From Bradyrhizobium macuxiense (lineage in GTDB: Bacteria; Pseudomonadota; Alphaproteobacteria; Rhizobiales; Xanthobacteraceae), in contig NZ_VITY01000001.1 of NCBI RefSeq assembly GCF_007993935.1, forward strand, positions 682,001 to 746,000: 64,000 bases of DNA, written 5' to 3'. The notes below the pieces were generated by a model. The model was given only the letters and a program-made list of their open reading frames with translations, ran no database searches and was not told where the DNA came from. This document shows, one piece after another, positions 52,059-60,904 of this stretch. Numbering within the stretch: the stretch's first letter is position 1; the number at the start of each line of letters is the position of its first letter. A program made the translations under genes and the position numbers.

Positions 52059-52059
52059 G
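52008..52059 (+). repeat. 52-bp direct repeat, copy 1 (3' end of the small gene)
   Basis: Runs from CGGCGCGTGATCGC to GAGAGCTGAG and is the coding end plus stop of the gene at 51825. It matches 55729-55780 at 48 of 52 positions. Both copies encode RRVIA-AAIT-WAG-S followed by a stop. Confidence 0.85.
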
Positions 52060-52301
52060 CTCCGCGTCTCCACGCAATGCCGCGACAGCACGCCGACAAG
52101 TGTTGAGCACGAGCGTCCGGCCAAGTGCATGCACCGGTTGACCGGGGCCTCGATGCTTCGGGGTTCAGGCCGATATTAGCCAGCCGACACCTCGGGCGCC
52201 CCCTTCGGCCGTGATCCAAACCAGTCGGTCAACGAGCACTGCCCTAGACAGGCTGTATCACCTGGAGGATCATGCGGCGATGGGCGAACCGGGGCGACGC
52301 C

Positions 52302-55300
52302 ATGGACGTCGGAGGTTGGCTGCGGAGGCTTGGCCTCGAACGATATGAGGCGGCGTTCCGCGACAATGAGATCGACGACGAGGTCCTGCCGAGCTTGACG
52401 GCGGAGGACTTGAAGGAGCTCGGTGTCTCGGCTCTCGGGCATCGCCTCAAGCTGCTCAACGCCATTGCGCTTCTGCGTGCTCAGGCGGACGGGCCAACGC
52501 CACCGCCCGAGGCCCCCTCGGCATCCGACCAGCACGCCCGCGACACCGCCGAACGCCGCCAGGTCACCGTGATGTTCTCGGATCTCGTCGGTTCGACAGC
52601 CCTCTCGACACGCATGGACGCCGAGGACCTGCGCGAGGTCATTTCAGCCTATCAGAGATGCGTCACCGATACGGTCCGCCGGTTCGGCGGGTTCGTCGCC
52701 AAATATATGGGCGACGGAGTTCTCATCTATTTCGGCTATCCAGCGGCGCATGAAGATGACGCCGAGCGCGCCGTTCGGGTCGGCCTCGCGCTGATCGATG
52801 CGGTCGCGACCCTCACGGCTCCCGAGCCCCTGCAGGTGCGCATTGGGGCTGCCACCGGGATGGTTGTGGTCGGAGACCTCGTGGGGTCCGGCGAAGCATT
52901 GGAGCGCGGCATTGTCGGCGAGACGCCGAACCTCGCGGCACGCCTTCAAGGCATTGCCGAACCAAACATGGTCGTCATCGCCGAGGACACCTCAAGGCTC
53001 CTCGGCAATCTGTTCGAGCTGCGTGACCTCGGACCAAGGGAGCTGAAGGGAATCGGCGGGAAGGTGCGAGCTTTCGCGGTGCTGCGGGCAAGTTCGGCCC
53101 AGGGCCGCTTCGAAGCCATGCATGGCGGCGAGCTCACGGCACTGGTGGGACGGGACGAACAGCTTGAACTGTTGTTGCGGCGGTGGGCGAAAGCCAAGAC
53201 CGGCCAGGGCCAGTTGGTGCTGCTCTGCGGAGAGGCCGGAATCGGCAAATCCAGGCTCTCCGCCGCGCTGATGGAGAAGCTTGCGGACGAACCGCACGCG
53301 CGAATGCGCTACTTCTGCTCGCCGCAACACACGGACAGCCCGTTTTATCCAATCATCGGGCAGTTCGAACGTGCCGCCGGCTTTGCGCACGATGACACCC
53401 CGCAAGCCAGGCTCGACAAGCTGGACACGCTCCTGGCGCAGACCTCGACGCCCGGCGAGGATGCGGCATTGCTGGCCGAGATGTTGTCGCTTCCCAACGA
53501 CGGCCGCTTCCCTGCCACCGAGCTTGCTCCCGAACAGCAGCGCCAGAAGACCCTGGAAGCACTCGGCGCCCAATTGGAGGTTCTGGCGCGCTCGAGCCCC
53601 GTGCTGATGATTGTCGAGGATGCGCACTGGGGCGACCCCACGAGCATGGAAGGCTTCGGTCGCATGATGGATCGGATCGCGACGCTCCCCGTGCTCATGA
53701 TCGTGACATTCCGGCCCGAACTGGCGACACCTTGGGCCGGACGAGCGCATGTAACGACGCTTGCGCTCAATCGGCTGGGCCATCGCGACGTCCACGGCAT
53801 GATCGACCGCGTCGTCGGCAGCCATTCCCTTCCGGCGGACATCAGGGAAGATATCGTCGAGCGTACCGACGGCATCCCGTTGTTCGTCGAGGAGATGACA
53901 AAGGCAGTGGCGGAGGCCATGGCCGAGTTGGGAGCGATGCAGACGGCAGCGGCGGTGCCCTCCCCGGCGTTGGCGGTGCCAGCGAGCTTGCATTCCTCCT
54001 TGATGGCGAGGCTCGATCGGCTGGGCGTAGAGGCGAAGGCAATCGCCCAGATCGGAGCAGCGATCGGACGAGAATTCTCGCACCTGGTATTGGTTACAGT
54101 GGCATCACGCAGCGATCGCGAGCTCAAGCCGTCTCTGGACAAACTGCTGGAAGCCGGATTGATCCTTCGACTGGGCGACCTGTCACAAGCCAATTATGTC
54201 TTCAAGCATGCGCTCGTGCGCGACGCAGCCTACGGCACATTGCTGCGCCGGCCCCGCAGGGACCTTCATGCTCGGATCGCCCGTGCTCTCGAACAGCAGA
54301 GGCCTGATATCGTCCGAGTATCTCCTGAAAGTCTGGCGCATCACTATACGGAAGCCGGCATGATCGAGCGCGCGGCAACACTGTGGGGAGCGGCCGGACG
54401 ACGCTCCCACGCGCGTTCGGCGCTGGTGGAGGCCGAGGCTCAACTGAGCCGGGCACTCGGCCAGATCGAGACGTTGCCGTCGAGCCCGTCGCTGCGCCGG
54501 GAGCAGATTACGCTCCAGGTCGACCTGCTGACCGTTCTCATGCATACTAGGGGCTACGGCGCCGAACAAACCAAGGCCGCCGCGGAGCGCGCCCGCGTCC
54601 TGATCGAGCAGGCGGAGGCAATCGGGGAAGCCCCCGAGGACCCGCTGCTGCTGTTTTCGGTGATCTACGGTTTTTGGGTTGTCAACATCGCCGCGTTCAA
54701 CGGCGATGCGGCCCGCGCGCTCGCGGACCAATTCATGCAGCTTGCGACAAGGCAGGCCAGCTCCGGCCCGCTCTTGCTGGCTCATCGCATGGTCGGAATG
54801 ACATTGATGTCGGTCGGCAACCCCGTGGCGGGCAGAGAGCATCTCGACCAGGCGATCGCACTGTATGACGCTGCGGAGCACCGCGACCTCGCAGCGCGTT
54901 TTGGCACCGACGCCCAGGTCGCGATCCTGGAATGGCGGTCTCGGACTCACTGGCTTCTAGGTTTGCCGCAGGCAGCGCGCGATGATGTCGACCAGTCGTT
55001 CATCCGCGCCCGGGAAATCGATCATGCCGGCACCTTGATGCATGCCTTGGCGCATTCCACCGCGACCCTGATCCTCCTGGGCGATGCCGCGGAGGCAGGC
55101 GCGCGCGCCAACGAGCTGTTTGCGCTGGCCCAAAACAAGGGATCATCGTATTGGAGCGCGAATGCCTCGATGTGGCTGGGCTGCCTGATGGTGCAGGCTG
55201 ACCACGCATTGGAAGCCGTTGGCAGCCTGACCTCATCCATCGAATCCTATCGTTCGACCGGCGCCACGATATATATCCCGTTCGTGATGTCATATCTTGC

Positions 55301-55676
55301 CGAAGCGCATTCCCGGCTTGGGCAGCATGATGAAGCGCTCGACGTGATCGACCGCGCCATCGCCATGGCACAGAGCACGAAGGAACAATGGTGCGAGGCC
55401 GAACTCTACCGGACCAAGGCCGAAGTGGTTCTGCGAAAGGGAGCGATCGCTCCGGCAGAGTCTCACTTGCAACGCGCAGTCGGGATTGCACGCCTGCAGC
55501 AGGCCAAGGGCTGGGAGCTGCGCGCGGCCATCAGCCTTGGCAGGCTGTGGGGTCATAACGGCAAACGCACCGAGGCCCGCGAGGTTCTCGCTTCGGTTTA
55601 CGGCTGGTTCACCGATGGGTTTGACACATTCGACTTGAGGCAAGCCAGGGCATTGCTGGACGACCTGGCGCGATGA
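52302..55676 (+). CDS. SAM-adenylate/guanylate cyclase-AAA ATPase-TPR signalling protein
   Basis: 1124 residues from ATG 52302 (MDVGGWL); ATG 52272 would add ten, with GGAGG only 3 nt away. Domains: SAM (about 1-62, WLRRLGLERYEAAFRDNEID), class III nucleotidyl cyclase (about 85-260) with metal Asp94 (VMFSDLVGST) and Asp138 (YMGDGVLIYFG), AAA/STAND-like ATPase with Walker A GEAGIGKSR (310-318) and a Walker B-like VLMIVEDAHWGD, then about 500 residues of TPR-like repeats. It is a soluble cAMP- or cGMP-making enzyme with ATPase and protein-binding regions, a layout seen in many rhizobial CyaA-type proteins. Its ligand is unknown. Confidence 0.9.
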   Translation: MDVGGWLRRLGLERYEAAFRDNEIDDEVLPSLTAEDLKELGVSALGHRLKLLNAIALLRAQADGPTPPPEAPSASDQHARDTAERRQVTVMFSDLVGSTALSTRMDAEDLREVISAYQRCVTDTVRRFGGFVAKYMGDGVLIYFGYPAAHEDDAERAVRVGLALIDAVATLTAPEPLQVRIGAATGMVVVGDLVGSGEALERGIVGETPNLAARLQGIAEPNMVVIAEDTSRLLGNLFELRDLGPRELKGIGGKVRAFAVLRASSAQGRFEAMHGGELTALVGRDEQLELLLRRWAKAKTGQGQLVLLCGEAGIGKSRLSAALMEKLADEPHARMRYFCSPQHTDSPFYPIIGQFERAAGFAHDDTPQARLDKLDTLLAQTSTPGEDAALLAEMLSLPNDGRFPATELAPEQQRQKTLEALGAQLEVLARSSPVLMIVEDAHWGDPTSMEGFGRMMDRIATLPVLMIVTFRPELATPWAGRAHVTTLALNRLGHRDVHGMIDRVVGSHSLPADIREDIVERTDGIPLFVEEMTKAVAEAMAELGAMQTAAAVPSPALAVPASLHSSLMARLDRLGVEAKAIAQIGAAIGREFSHLVLVTVASRSDRELKPSLDKLLEAGLILRLGDLSQANYVFKHALVRDAAYGTLLRRPRRDLHARIARALEQQRPDIVRVSPESLAHHYTEAGMIERAATLWGAAGRRSHARSALVEAEAQLSRALGQIETLPSSPSLRREQITLQVDLLTVLMHTRGYGAEQTKAAAERARVLIEQAEAIGEAPEDPLLLFSVIYGFWVVNIAAFNGDAARALADQFMQLATRQASSGPLLLAHRMVGMTLMSVGNPVAGREHLDQAIALYDAAEHRDLAARFGTDAQVAILEWRSRTHWLLGLPQAARDDVDQSFIRAREIDHAGTLMHALAHSTATLILLGDAAEAGARANELFALAQNKGSSYWSANASMWLGCLMVQADHALEAVGSLTSSIESYRSTGATIYIPFVMSYLAEAHSRLGQHDEALDVIDRAIAMAQSTKEQWCEAELYRTKAEVVLRKGAIAPAESHLQRAVGIARLQQAKGWELRAAISLGRLWGHNGKRTEAREVLASVYGWFTDGFDTFDLRQARALLDDLAR

Positions 55677-55780
55677 CGGATTTGTGGCCGTGAGGGTCGG
55701 CACGGAGCGTCGGCTGCCAGCCCCTTCGCGGCGCGTGATCGCGACGGCGGCGATCACGGCGTGGGCCGGCAAGAGCTGAG
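55677..55780 (+). pseudogene. Relict 3' end of a paralogue of the 51825 gene
   Basis: After the cyclase stop the frame from about 55684 reads VAVRVGTERRLPAPSRRVIA-type residues, ending ITAWAGKS and a stop at 55777-55779. This matches the end of the protein encoded at 51825-52058 (VSAGT...PRRVIAPAAITSWAGES). No start or N-terminal half remains, so it is a fragment left by duplication or by insertion of the cyclase gene into one member of a pair. Confidence 0.6.
55729..55780 (+). repeat. 52-bp direct repeat, copy 2
   Basis: Copy of 52008-52059 with four substitutions. It lies 53 bp after the cyclase stop, so the two copies bracket a 3.7-kb unit consisting almost only of that gene. Confidence 0.85.
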
Positions 55781-55890
55781 GGTTGCCTCCTCTTCACGGT
55801 AACCACCTGACAGTCGCTCCGGCGCGACACGGCCGCAGGCGCCCTAGCCAATCCCGCAGCGGGCAGTCAGAATGCGCGTCCTGTCGGCCC

Positions 55891-57159
55891 ATGAGCAAGA
55901 CTGTGGCAAAGCCATCGCAAACTTCGCCGTTCGCACCGTTCGAGTGGATGCTCTCAGCGCGTTACTTGCGGGCGCGGCGCAGGGAAGGCTTCATTTCTGT
56001 CATCGCCGGGTTTTCGTTCCTCGGCATCATGCTTGGTGTCGCCACGCTGATCATCGTCATGGCGGTCATGAACGGCTTTCGTAAGGAACTGCTGGGCAAG
56101 ATTCTCGGCCTCAACGGCCACATTCTGGTGCAACCCGTGGAAAGGCCGCTGACCGACTGGCAGGATGTCGCCGAGCGCATCAACCAGGTGCAGGGCATCC
56201 GACTCGTCGTACCGGTGGTTGACGGCACTGCGCTGGCATCGACGTCCGACGCGTCCGGTGTCCTCGTCCGCGGCATTCGCGCCGCCGACCTCTCGCGCCT
56301 CCCCTCCGTCAGCAACACCATCAAGGGGTCGATCGAGCATTTTGACGAGGGCCAAGGGATTGTCATCGGCCGCCGGCTTGCCGATCAACTCTCGGCGCAT
56401 GTCGGCGACAGCATCACGCTCGTCGCGCAGCGTGGTGCGAGCACCCCGATGGGCGTCATGCCACGGATCAAGAAGTATCCGATATCGGCCGTGTTCGAGA
56501 TCGGGATGTCCGAATATGACGCCGGCCTGGTCTTCATGCCGATCGCGGAGGCGCAGGCCTATTTCAACCGCGGCACGAACGTCACCGGGATCGAGGTCTT
56601 CACGATCGATCCGGATCACATCGACCAGTTTCGCAAGGCGGTGCTGGAAGCGGCCGGCCGCCCGGTCTTCCTGGTGGATTGGCGTCAACGCAACACGACC
56701 TTCTTTGGCCTGCTTCAGGTCCAACGCAACGTGATGTTCGTGATCCTGACCATGATCGTGCTGGTGGCAGCGCTGAACATCGTGTCGGGACTGATCATGC
56801 TCGTGAAGGACAAGGGCAGCGATATCGCAATCCTCCGGACGATGGGCGCCTCACAGGGCTCCATCATGCGGATCTTCCTGATCACCGGAGCGTCGATCGG
56901 CGTGGTGGGGACGCTGGTCGGCTTCACGGTCGGCCTTGTCGTCTGCCGCCACATCGAAGCGATCCGTCAATTCCTGTCATGGCTGACCGGCAGGCAGCTC
57001 TTCCCGCCCGAACTGTATTTCCTGTCAGAGCTGCCTGCGGAGATCGATATTGCGGAGACCGCCGCAGTCGTGATCATGGCACTGACGCTGGCGTTCCTCG
57101 CAACGCTCTATCCATCCTGGCGCGCCGCGCGGCTCGATCCGGTCGAAGCATTCCGGTAA
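55891..57159 (+). CDS. LolC/LolE-type lipoprotein-releasing ABC permease (orphan)
   Basis: 422 residues from ATG 55891 (MSKTVAKPS). Four membrane helices: one near the N terminus (RREGFISVIAGFSFLGIMLGVATLIIVMAVMNGFR, the MacB/FtsX-like mating helix) and three near the C terminus, with a periplasmic domain between them (about 75-260). The ending LATLYPSWRAARLDPVEAFR is typical of LolC/E. Such permeases extract lipoproteins for LolA with the ATPase LolD. No lolD or second permease gene adjoins it, so it is either a homodimeric paralogue or depends on genes elsewhere. Confidence 0.9.
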   Translation: MSKTVAKPSQTSPFAPFEWMLSARYLRARRREGFISVIAGFSFLGIMLGVATLIIVMAVMNGFRKELLGKILGLNGHILVQPVERPLTDWQDVAERINQVQGIRLVVPVVDGTALASTSDASGVLVRGIRAADLSRLPSVSNTIKGSIEHFDEGQGIVIGRRLADQLSAHVGDSITLVAQRGASTPMGVMPRIKKYPISAVFEIGMSEYDAGLVFMPIAEAQAYFNRGTNVTGIEVFTIDPDHIDQFRKAVLEAAGRPVFLVDWRQRNTTFFGLLQVQRNVMFVILTMIVLVAALNIVSGLIMLVKDKGSDIAILRTMGASQGSIMRIFLITGASIGVVGTLVGFTVGLVVCRHIEAIRQFLSWLTGRQLFPPELYFLSELPAEIDIAETAAVVIMALTLAFLATLYPSWRAARLDPVEAFR

Positions 57160-57169
57160 CGCGGCTCTC

Positions 57170-58441
57170 CTAGAGGAAGCGCGACGGCGCGAACGGCGCG
57201 AGCGGAATCTCCGGCGCCTGGCCGCTGAGCAATTGCGCGACCAGCCGGCCGGTGCGGGCCGAGCCGACCAGGCCGACATGGCCGTGGCCGAACGCATAGA
57301 CCACGTCGCGCGAGGCGCGGCTATGGCCGATGCAGGGGCGTCCGTCGGGCATGCTCGGGCGATGGCCGAACCAGGTCTTGATCCGCGACGGCGGGATATC
57401 CCTCGGCAGCTTCGGGAACATGCTGAAGAGATGCTCGCGCAGGATCTCGGCGCGCTTCCAGTTCGGCTCGGCGTCGAGCCCGGCGATCTCCACCGTGCCG
57501 GCGGCGCGCAGGCCCCTGTCGGTCCAGTTGACGACCATCTTGGCGTCCGAGGCCATCATCGAATTGCGCGGTCCGGATTCCGGGCTCTCGATCATGACGT
57601 GATAGCCACGCTCGGTTTCCAGCGGCAGCCGATCGCCGATCGATGCGGTCAGTTGCTTCGAGCGCGCGCCGGCGGCGACGACCGCCGCATCGCAGGCGAT
57701 CTCGCCGCTCTCGGTGACCACGGCAACGAGCCTGTCGCCCGCAAGCCTGAGGCCTGTCGCCTTGGCGGCGATACGCTCGGCGCCGTTCGCAATCGCATGC
57801 GCGGCGAGCGCCGTGACATAGGCACCGGGATCGCGGCAGCGTCCGGCCTCCTCGACCACGACGCCGAACTTGTAGCGCGGATGCAGATCGGGCTCGCGCT
57901 GACGCATCTCGTCTTCATCGAGCTCCAGCCATTCGATGCCGACGCGCTTGCGGATGCGCCAGCCGAGGTCGCGGTCGAACGGCGCGCGCGAGGGAAACAC
58001 GTGCATCACCCCGCGCCGCTCGATCAGCTCGGGCACGCCGGCTTCCTCGGCGAGCCGCCGGTGCAGCAGCGGCGCGTCCTTGAGGAGATCGCGCATCGCC
58101 CGTGCGGTGGCCTCGACCTGCGCCTCGGTCCAGCTCGACAGCAGATACTTGACCAGCCACGGCAAGGCCTTCGGCAGATAGGACCAGCGGATCGCGAGCG
58201 GCCCGAGCGGGTCCATCAGATAGCCCGGCACCTTCTTCCAGGTGCCAGGTTCGGCCGGCGGGATCACCGAATGCGACGACAGCCAGCCGGCATTGCCATA
58301 GCTCGCCGCCTGCTGACCGCCGGGTTCGCCCGGATCGATCAGCGTGACGCGGTGGCCGCAACGCAGCGCCTCGATAGCCGAGATCACGCCGACCGCGCCG
58401 GCGCCGATGATCGCGACGTGACGGCCGGCTGACTCTGGCAT
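57170..58441 (-). CDS. FAD-dependent D-amino acid dehydrogenase (DadA-like)
   Basis: 423 residues. The N-terminal dinucleotide motif VAIIGAGAVGVISAIEALRCGHRVTLID binds FAD; the DAO-fold core follows with SYGNAGWLSSHSVIPPAEPG, and the C-terminal FAD contact is RPSMPDGRPCIGHSRA ... YAFGHGHVGLVGSARTG. These features match DadA and its relatives, which oxidatively deaminate D-amino acids at the membrane. Its ATG overlaps the stop of the upstream TPP-enzyme gene by one base (TGATG), indicating translational coupling and a shared pathway. It converges on the lol-like gene. Confidence 0.88.
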   Translation of the reverse strand: MPESAGRHVAIIGAGAVGVISAIEALRCGHRVTLIDPGEPGGQQAASYGNAGWLSSHSVIPPAEPGTWKKVPGYLMDPLGPLAIRWSYLPKALPWLVKYLLSSWTEAQVEATARAMRDLLKDAPLLHRRLAEEAGVPELIERRGVMHVFPSRAPFDRDLGWRIRKRVGIEWLELDEDEMRQREPDLHPRYKFGVVVEEAGRCRDPGAYVTALAAHAIANGAERIAAKATGLRLAGDRLVAVVTESGEIACDAAVVAAGARSKQLTASIGDRLPLETERGYHVMIESPESGPRNSMMASDAKMVVNWTDRGLRAAGTVEIAGLDAEPNWKRAEILREHLFSMFPKLPRDIPPSRIKTWFGHRPSMPDGRPCIGHSRASRDVVYAFGHGHVGLVGSARTGRLVAQLLSGQAPEIPLAPFAPSRFL

Positions 58442-60102
58442 CAGCTCGCGGCCTGCGGCTGGAAGTCCTTGCCGACCGACAGCGCGCGCTGATCGACCAG
58501 GCAGTGCAGGATCGCCGGCTTGCCGGAGGCCAGCGCCCGCTCGAAGGCCGGCGCGAAATCCTCGGTGCGCTCGACCCGCTCGCCATGGCCGCCGAACGCC
58601 TTGGCGTAAAGCGCGAAGTCCGGATTCTTGAGCTGGGTGCCGACGACGCGGCCGGGATAGTCGCGCTCCTGATGCATGCGGATGGTGCCGTATTGCGCGT
58701 TGTCGATGACGACCACGATCAGGGCTGCGTCGTACTGCACGGCGGTGGCGAACTCCTGCCCATTCATCAGGAAGCAGCCGTCGCCGGCGAACGCGACGAC
58801 GACGCGATCCGGATGATGCCGCTTGGCCATCACGGCCGCCGGCACGCCATAGCCCATCGAGCCCGAGGTCGGCGCGAGCTGCGCCGCGAAGCTGTGGAAG
58901 CGATGGTGGCGATGAATCCAGCCGGCATAATTGCCGGCGCCGTTGCAGACGATCGCATCCTTCGGCAGCCGATCGCGCAGCCAGGTCACGACCTCGCCAT
59001 ATTGGAAATTGCCCGGCAGCTCGCGCGGCTTGTCGGTCCAGGCCAGATAATCGGCGTGCGCCTTCGCCGCCTCGCCCTTCCAGGCGGGCGCGGCTGCGGG
59101 CTTCATGGTCTCGACCGCGGCGGCGAACGCTGCCGGCGTCGCCTGGATCGCCAGCGCCGGCTGGTAGACGCGGCCGAGCTCCTCGGTGCCGGGATGGACG
59201 TGGATCAGCTTCTGGCTCGGCGTGGGAATGTCGAGCAGCGTGTAGGACGACGACGGCATTTCCGACATGCGGCCGCCGATCAGCAGGATGACGTCGGCGC
59301 CGGTGATGCGGTCTTTCAGTTTCGGGCTCGGGCCGATGCCGAGATCGCCGGCATAATGCGAGTGATCGGCGTCGATCAGCGAGGCACGACGGAACGAGGT
59401 GGCGACCGGGAGATCAAAACGCTCGGCAAAGCGCGCGATGCCCTTCGCCGCCTGTTCGGTCCAGCCCGAGCCACCGAGCACCACGATCGGCGCCTTGGCG
59501 GATGCGAGCATCGCGCCGAGCCGTTCGAGATCCGAGGGCGCCGGCCAGGTCGCCGCAGGCTCGACCTTCGGCGCGTCGGCGACGGCCGCGGTTTCAGTCA
59601 GCATGTTCTCCGGCAGCGAGATCACGACCGGGCCGGGCCGGCCCTGCAGCGCGACGCGGAACGCGCGCGCGACCAGTTCCGGAATGCGGTCGGGACGATC
59701 GATCTCGACCGCCCATTTCGCCATGGTGCCGAACACCGCCTTGTAGTCGAGCTCCTGGAACGCCTCGCGTTCGCGCATGCCGGTGTCGACCTGACCGACG
59801 AACAGGATCATCGGAGTGGAATCCTGCATCGCGATGTGCACGCCATGGGCCGCATTGGTCGAGCCCGGGCCGCGGGTGACGAAGCAGATGCCGGGACGTC
59901 CGGTGAGCTTGCCATAGGCTTCCGCCATCATTGCCGCCCCACCCTCGGCGCGACAGATCACGACGTCGATCGGGCTGTCATGCAGGGCGTCGAGCGCCGC
60001 CAGATAGCTCTCGCCCGGCACGCAGGTGACGCGCTCAACGCCTTGCGCGACCAGCTGGTCGATCAGGATCTGGCCTCCGGTGCGGGCATTGCTTTTGGTC
60101 AT
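58441..60102 (-). CDS. Thiamine-diphosphate enzyme related to acetolactate synthase large subunit
   Basis: 553 residues from ATG 60102, with GGGAG upstream. The three ThDP domains are present: the Pyr domain with the catalytic Glu (ICRAEGGAAMMAEAYGKLTG), the central domain (APIVVLGGSGWTEQA) and the PP domain with the GDG...N motif (AFAGDGCFLMNGQEFATAV ... VVIDN). It is IlvB-like, but no small regulatory subunit gene follows and it is coupled to a D-amino acid dehydrogenase gene, so it probably decarboxylates or carboligates a 2-oxo acid produced there. The true reaction is unknown. Confidence 0.88.
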   Translation of the reverse strand: MTKSNARTGGQILIDQLVAQGVERVTCVPGESYLAALDALHDSPIDVVICRAEGGAAMMAEAYGKLTGRPGICFVTRGPGSTNAAHGVHIAMQDSTPMILFVGQVDTGMREREAFQELDYKAVFGTMAKWAVEIDRPDRIPELVARAFRVALQGRPGPVVISLPENMLTETAAVADAPKVEPAATWPAPSDLERLGAMLASAKAPIVVLGGSGWTEQAAKGIARFAERFDLPVATSFRRASLIDADHSHYAGDLGIGPSPKLKDRITGADVILLIGGRMSEMPSSSYTLLDIPTPSQKLIHVHPGTEELGRVYQPALAIQATPAAFAAAVETMKPAAAPAWKGEAAKAHADYLAWTDKPRELPGNFQYGEVVTWLRDRLPKDAIVCNGAGNYAGWIHRHHRFHSFAAQLAPTSGSMGYGVPAAVMAKRHHPDRVVVAFAGDGCFLMNGQEFATAVQYDAALIVVVIDNAQYGTIRMHQERDYPGRVVGTQLKNPDFALYAKAFGGHGERVERTEDFAPAFERALASGKPAILHCLVDQRALSVGKDFQPQAAS

Positions 60103-60904
60103 GAGGGCTCCCTGCGGGCATTGGCGCGCCTTGGCGTCGCGCGGAACGTGGTCCCACGGGGTATGATAGACCGAAATATGGTGCAAGGCCGAAGCCGCGT
60201 CGCGAGGCCGCAGCGGCGTCAAGCCATGCGATAGGCAATGGGCAACGTCGTTTCGTCGTCGATTTCCGCAGAGCGGACGATCGCCGGCTGGATCGCAGCG
60301 GCCCGGCCGGCGCGCAAGCCGGTCGTCATCGTCCTGCGATCGACAGACACATCGTGCGTCGCCCGGCTCAACCTGCGCGAGCTTCTTTCAACGGCTCTAG
60401 CGGCGATGCAGCAGTGTGCGAGCGAGAACGATCGGCAAGCTGCACCGTCAGAACCATTGCGCGCGACGACGGCGCGAAACGATCGACACGATGCGCTTTG
60501 CAGCGCGCGTGACCCCGGCGCGGCACAATCTGCATACACTTTCCGTCAAATGCACTCTAACAAACATTAAGTGCGCGCGCGGTTGTTTCCGTAAGACTAC
60601 GGTGCGACGCGAGGTCATTTCACGACTTCTTCGCGAGATCGCGCCAATTTCACAGCAAATCGGTGCGTAGCGCGCCGATTTCGGCGGCGCTCATTGCATG
60701 CACCACGCGTGATGCCTTGCGCGATCACGCACAGCTCATTGCATGCACTTCTGGATGGAACTCGAATCGCCTACCGTTTTATGCAGTCAGAAATTGTAAA
60801 TCGTGTATCGCACCTACCCGCTATGCGGCGGCGGAACATTTTCTGCTGCCGATCAGGTGCAGCGTTTTCAGTTCACCAATTGATATCAATGCTGGAGGCA
60901 ATGC
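60103..60904. other. Long gene-free region before the chemoreceptor gene
   Basis: About 800 bp. Open frames of about 110 codons exist on both strands at 60219-60570 but show no family pattern. From about 60540 the sequence is AT-richer. A 15-mer direct repeat (60689-60703 and 60734-60748) brackets an inverted repeat. It probably holds the promoters of both divergent transcription units. Confidence 0.45.
60689..60748. repeat. 15-bp direct repeat enclosing a hairpin, upstream of the chemoreceptor gene
   Basis: GCTCATTGCATGCAC occurs exactly at 60689-60703 and 60734-60748, 45 bp apart, each containing the palindrome GCATGC. Between them GCGTGAT and ATCACGC form an inverted repeat. The unit lies about 160 bp upstream of the chemoreceptor ATG. 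Confidence 0.7.

Noticed and set aside
60219..60570. Open frames of about 106-110 codons on both strands in the gap before the chemoreceptor gene
   Set aside because: Neither has a convincing start or any recognisable motif; opposing frames of similar length argue for chance.
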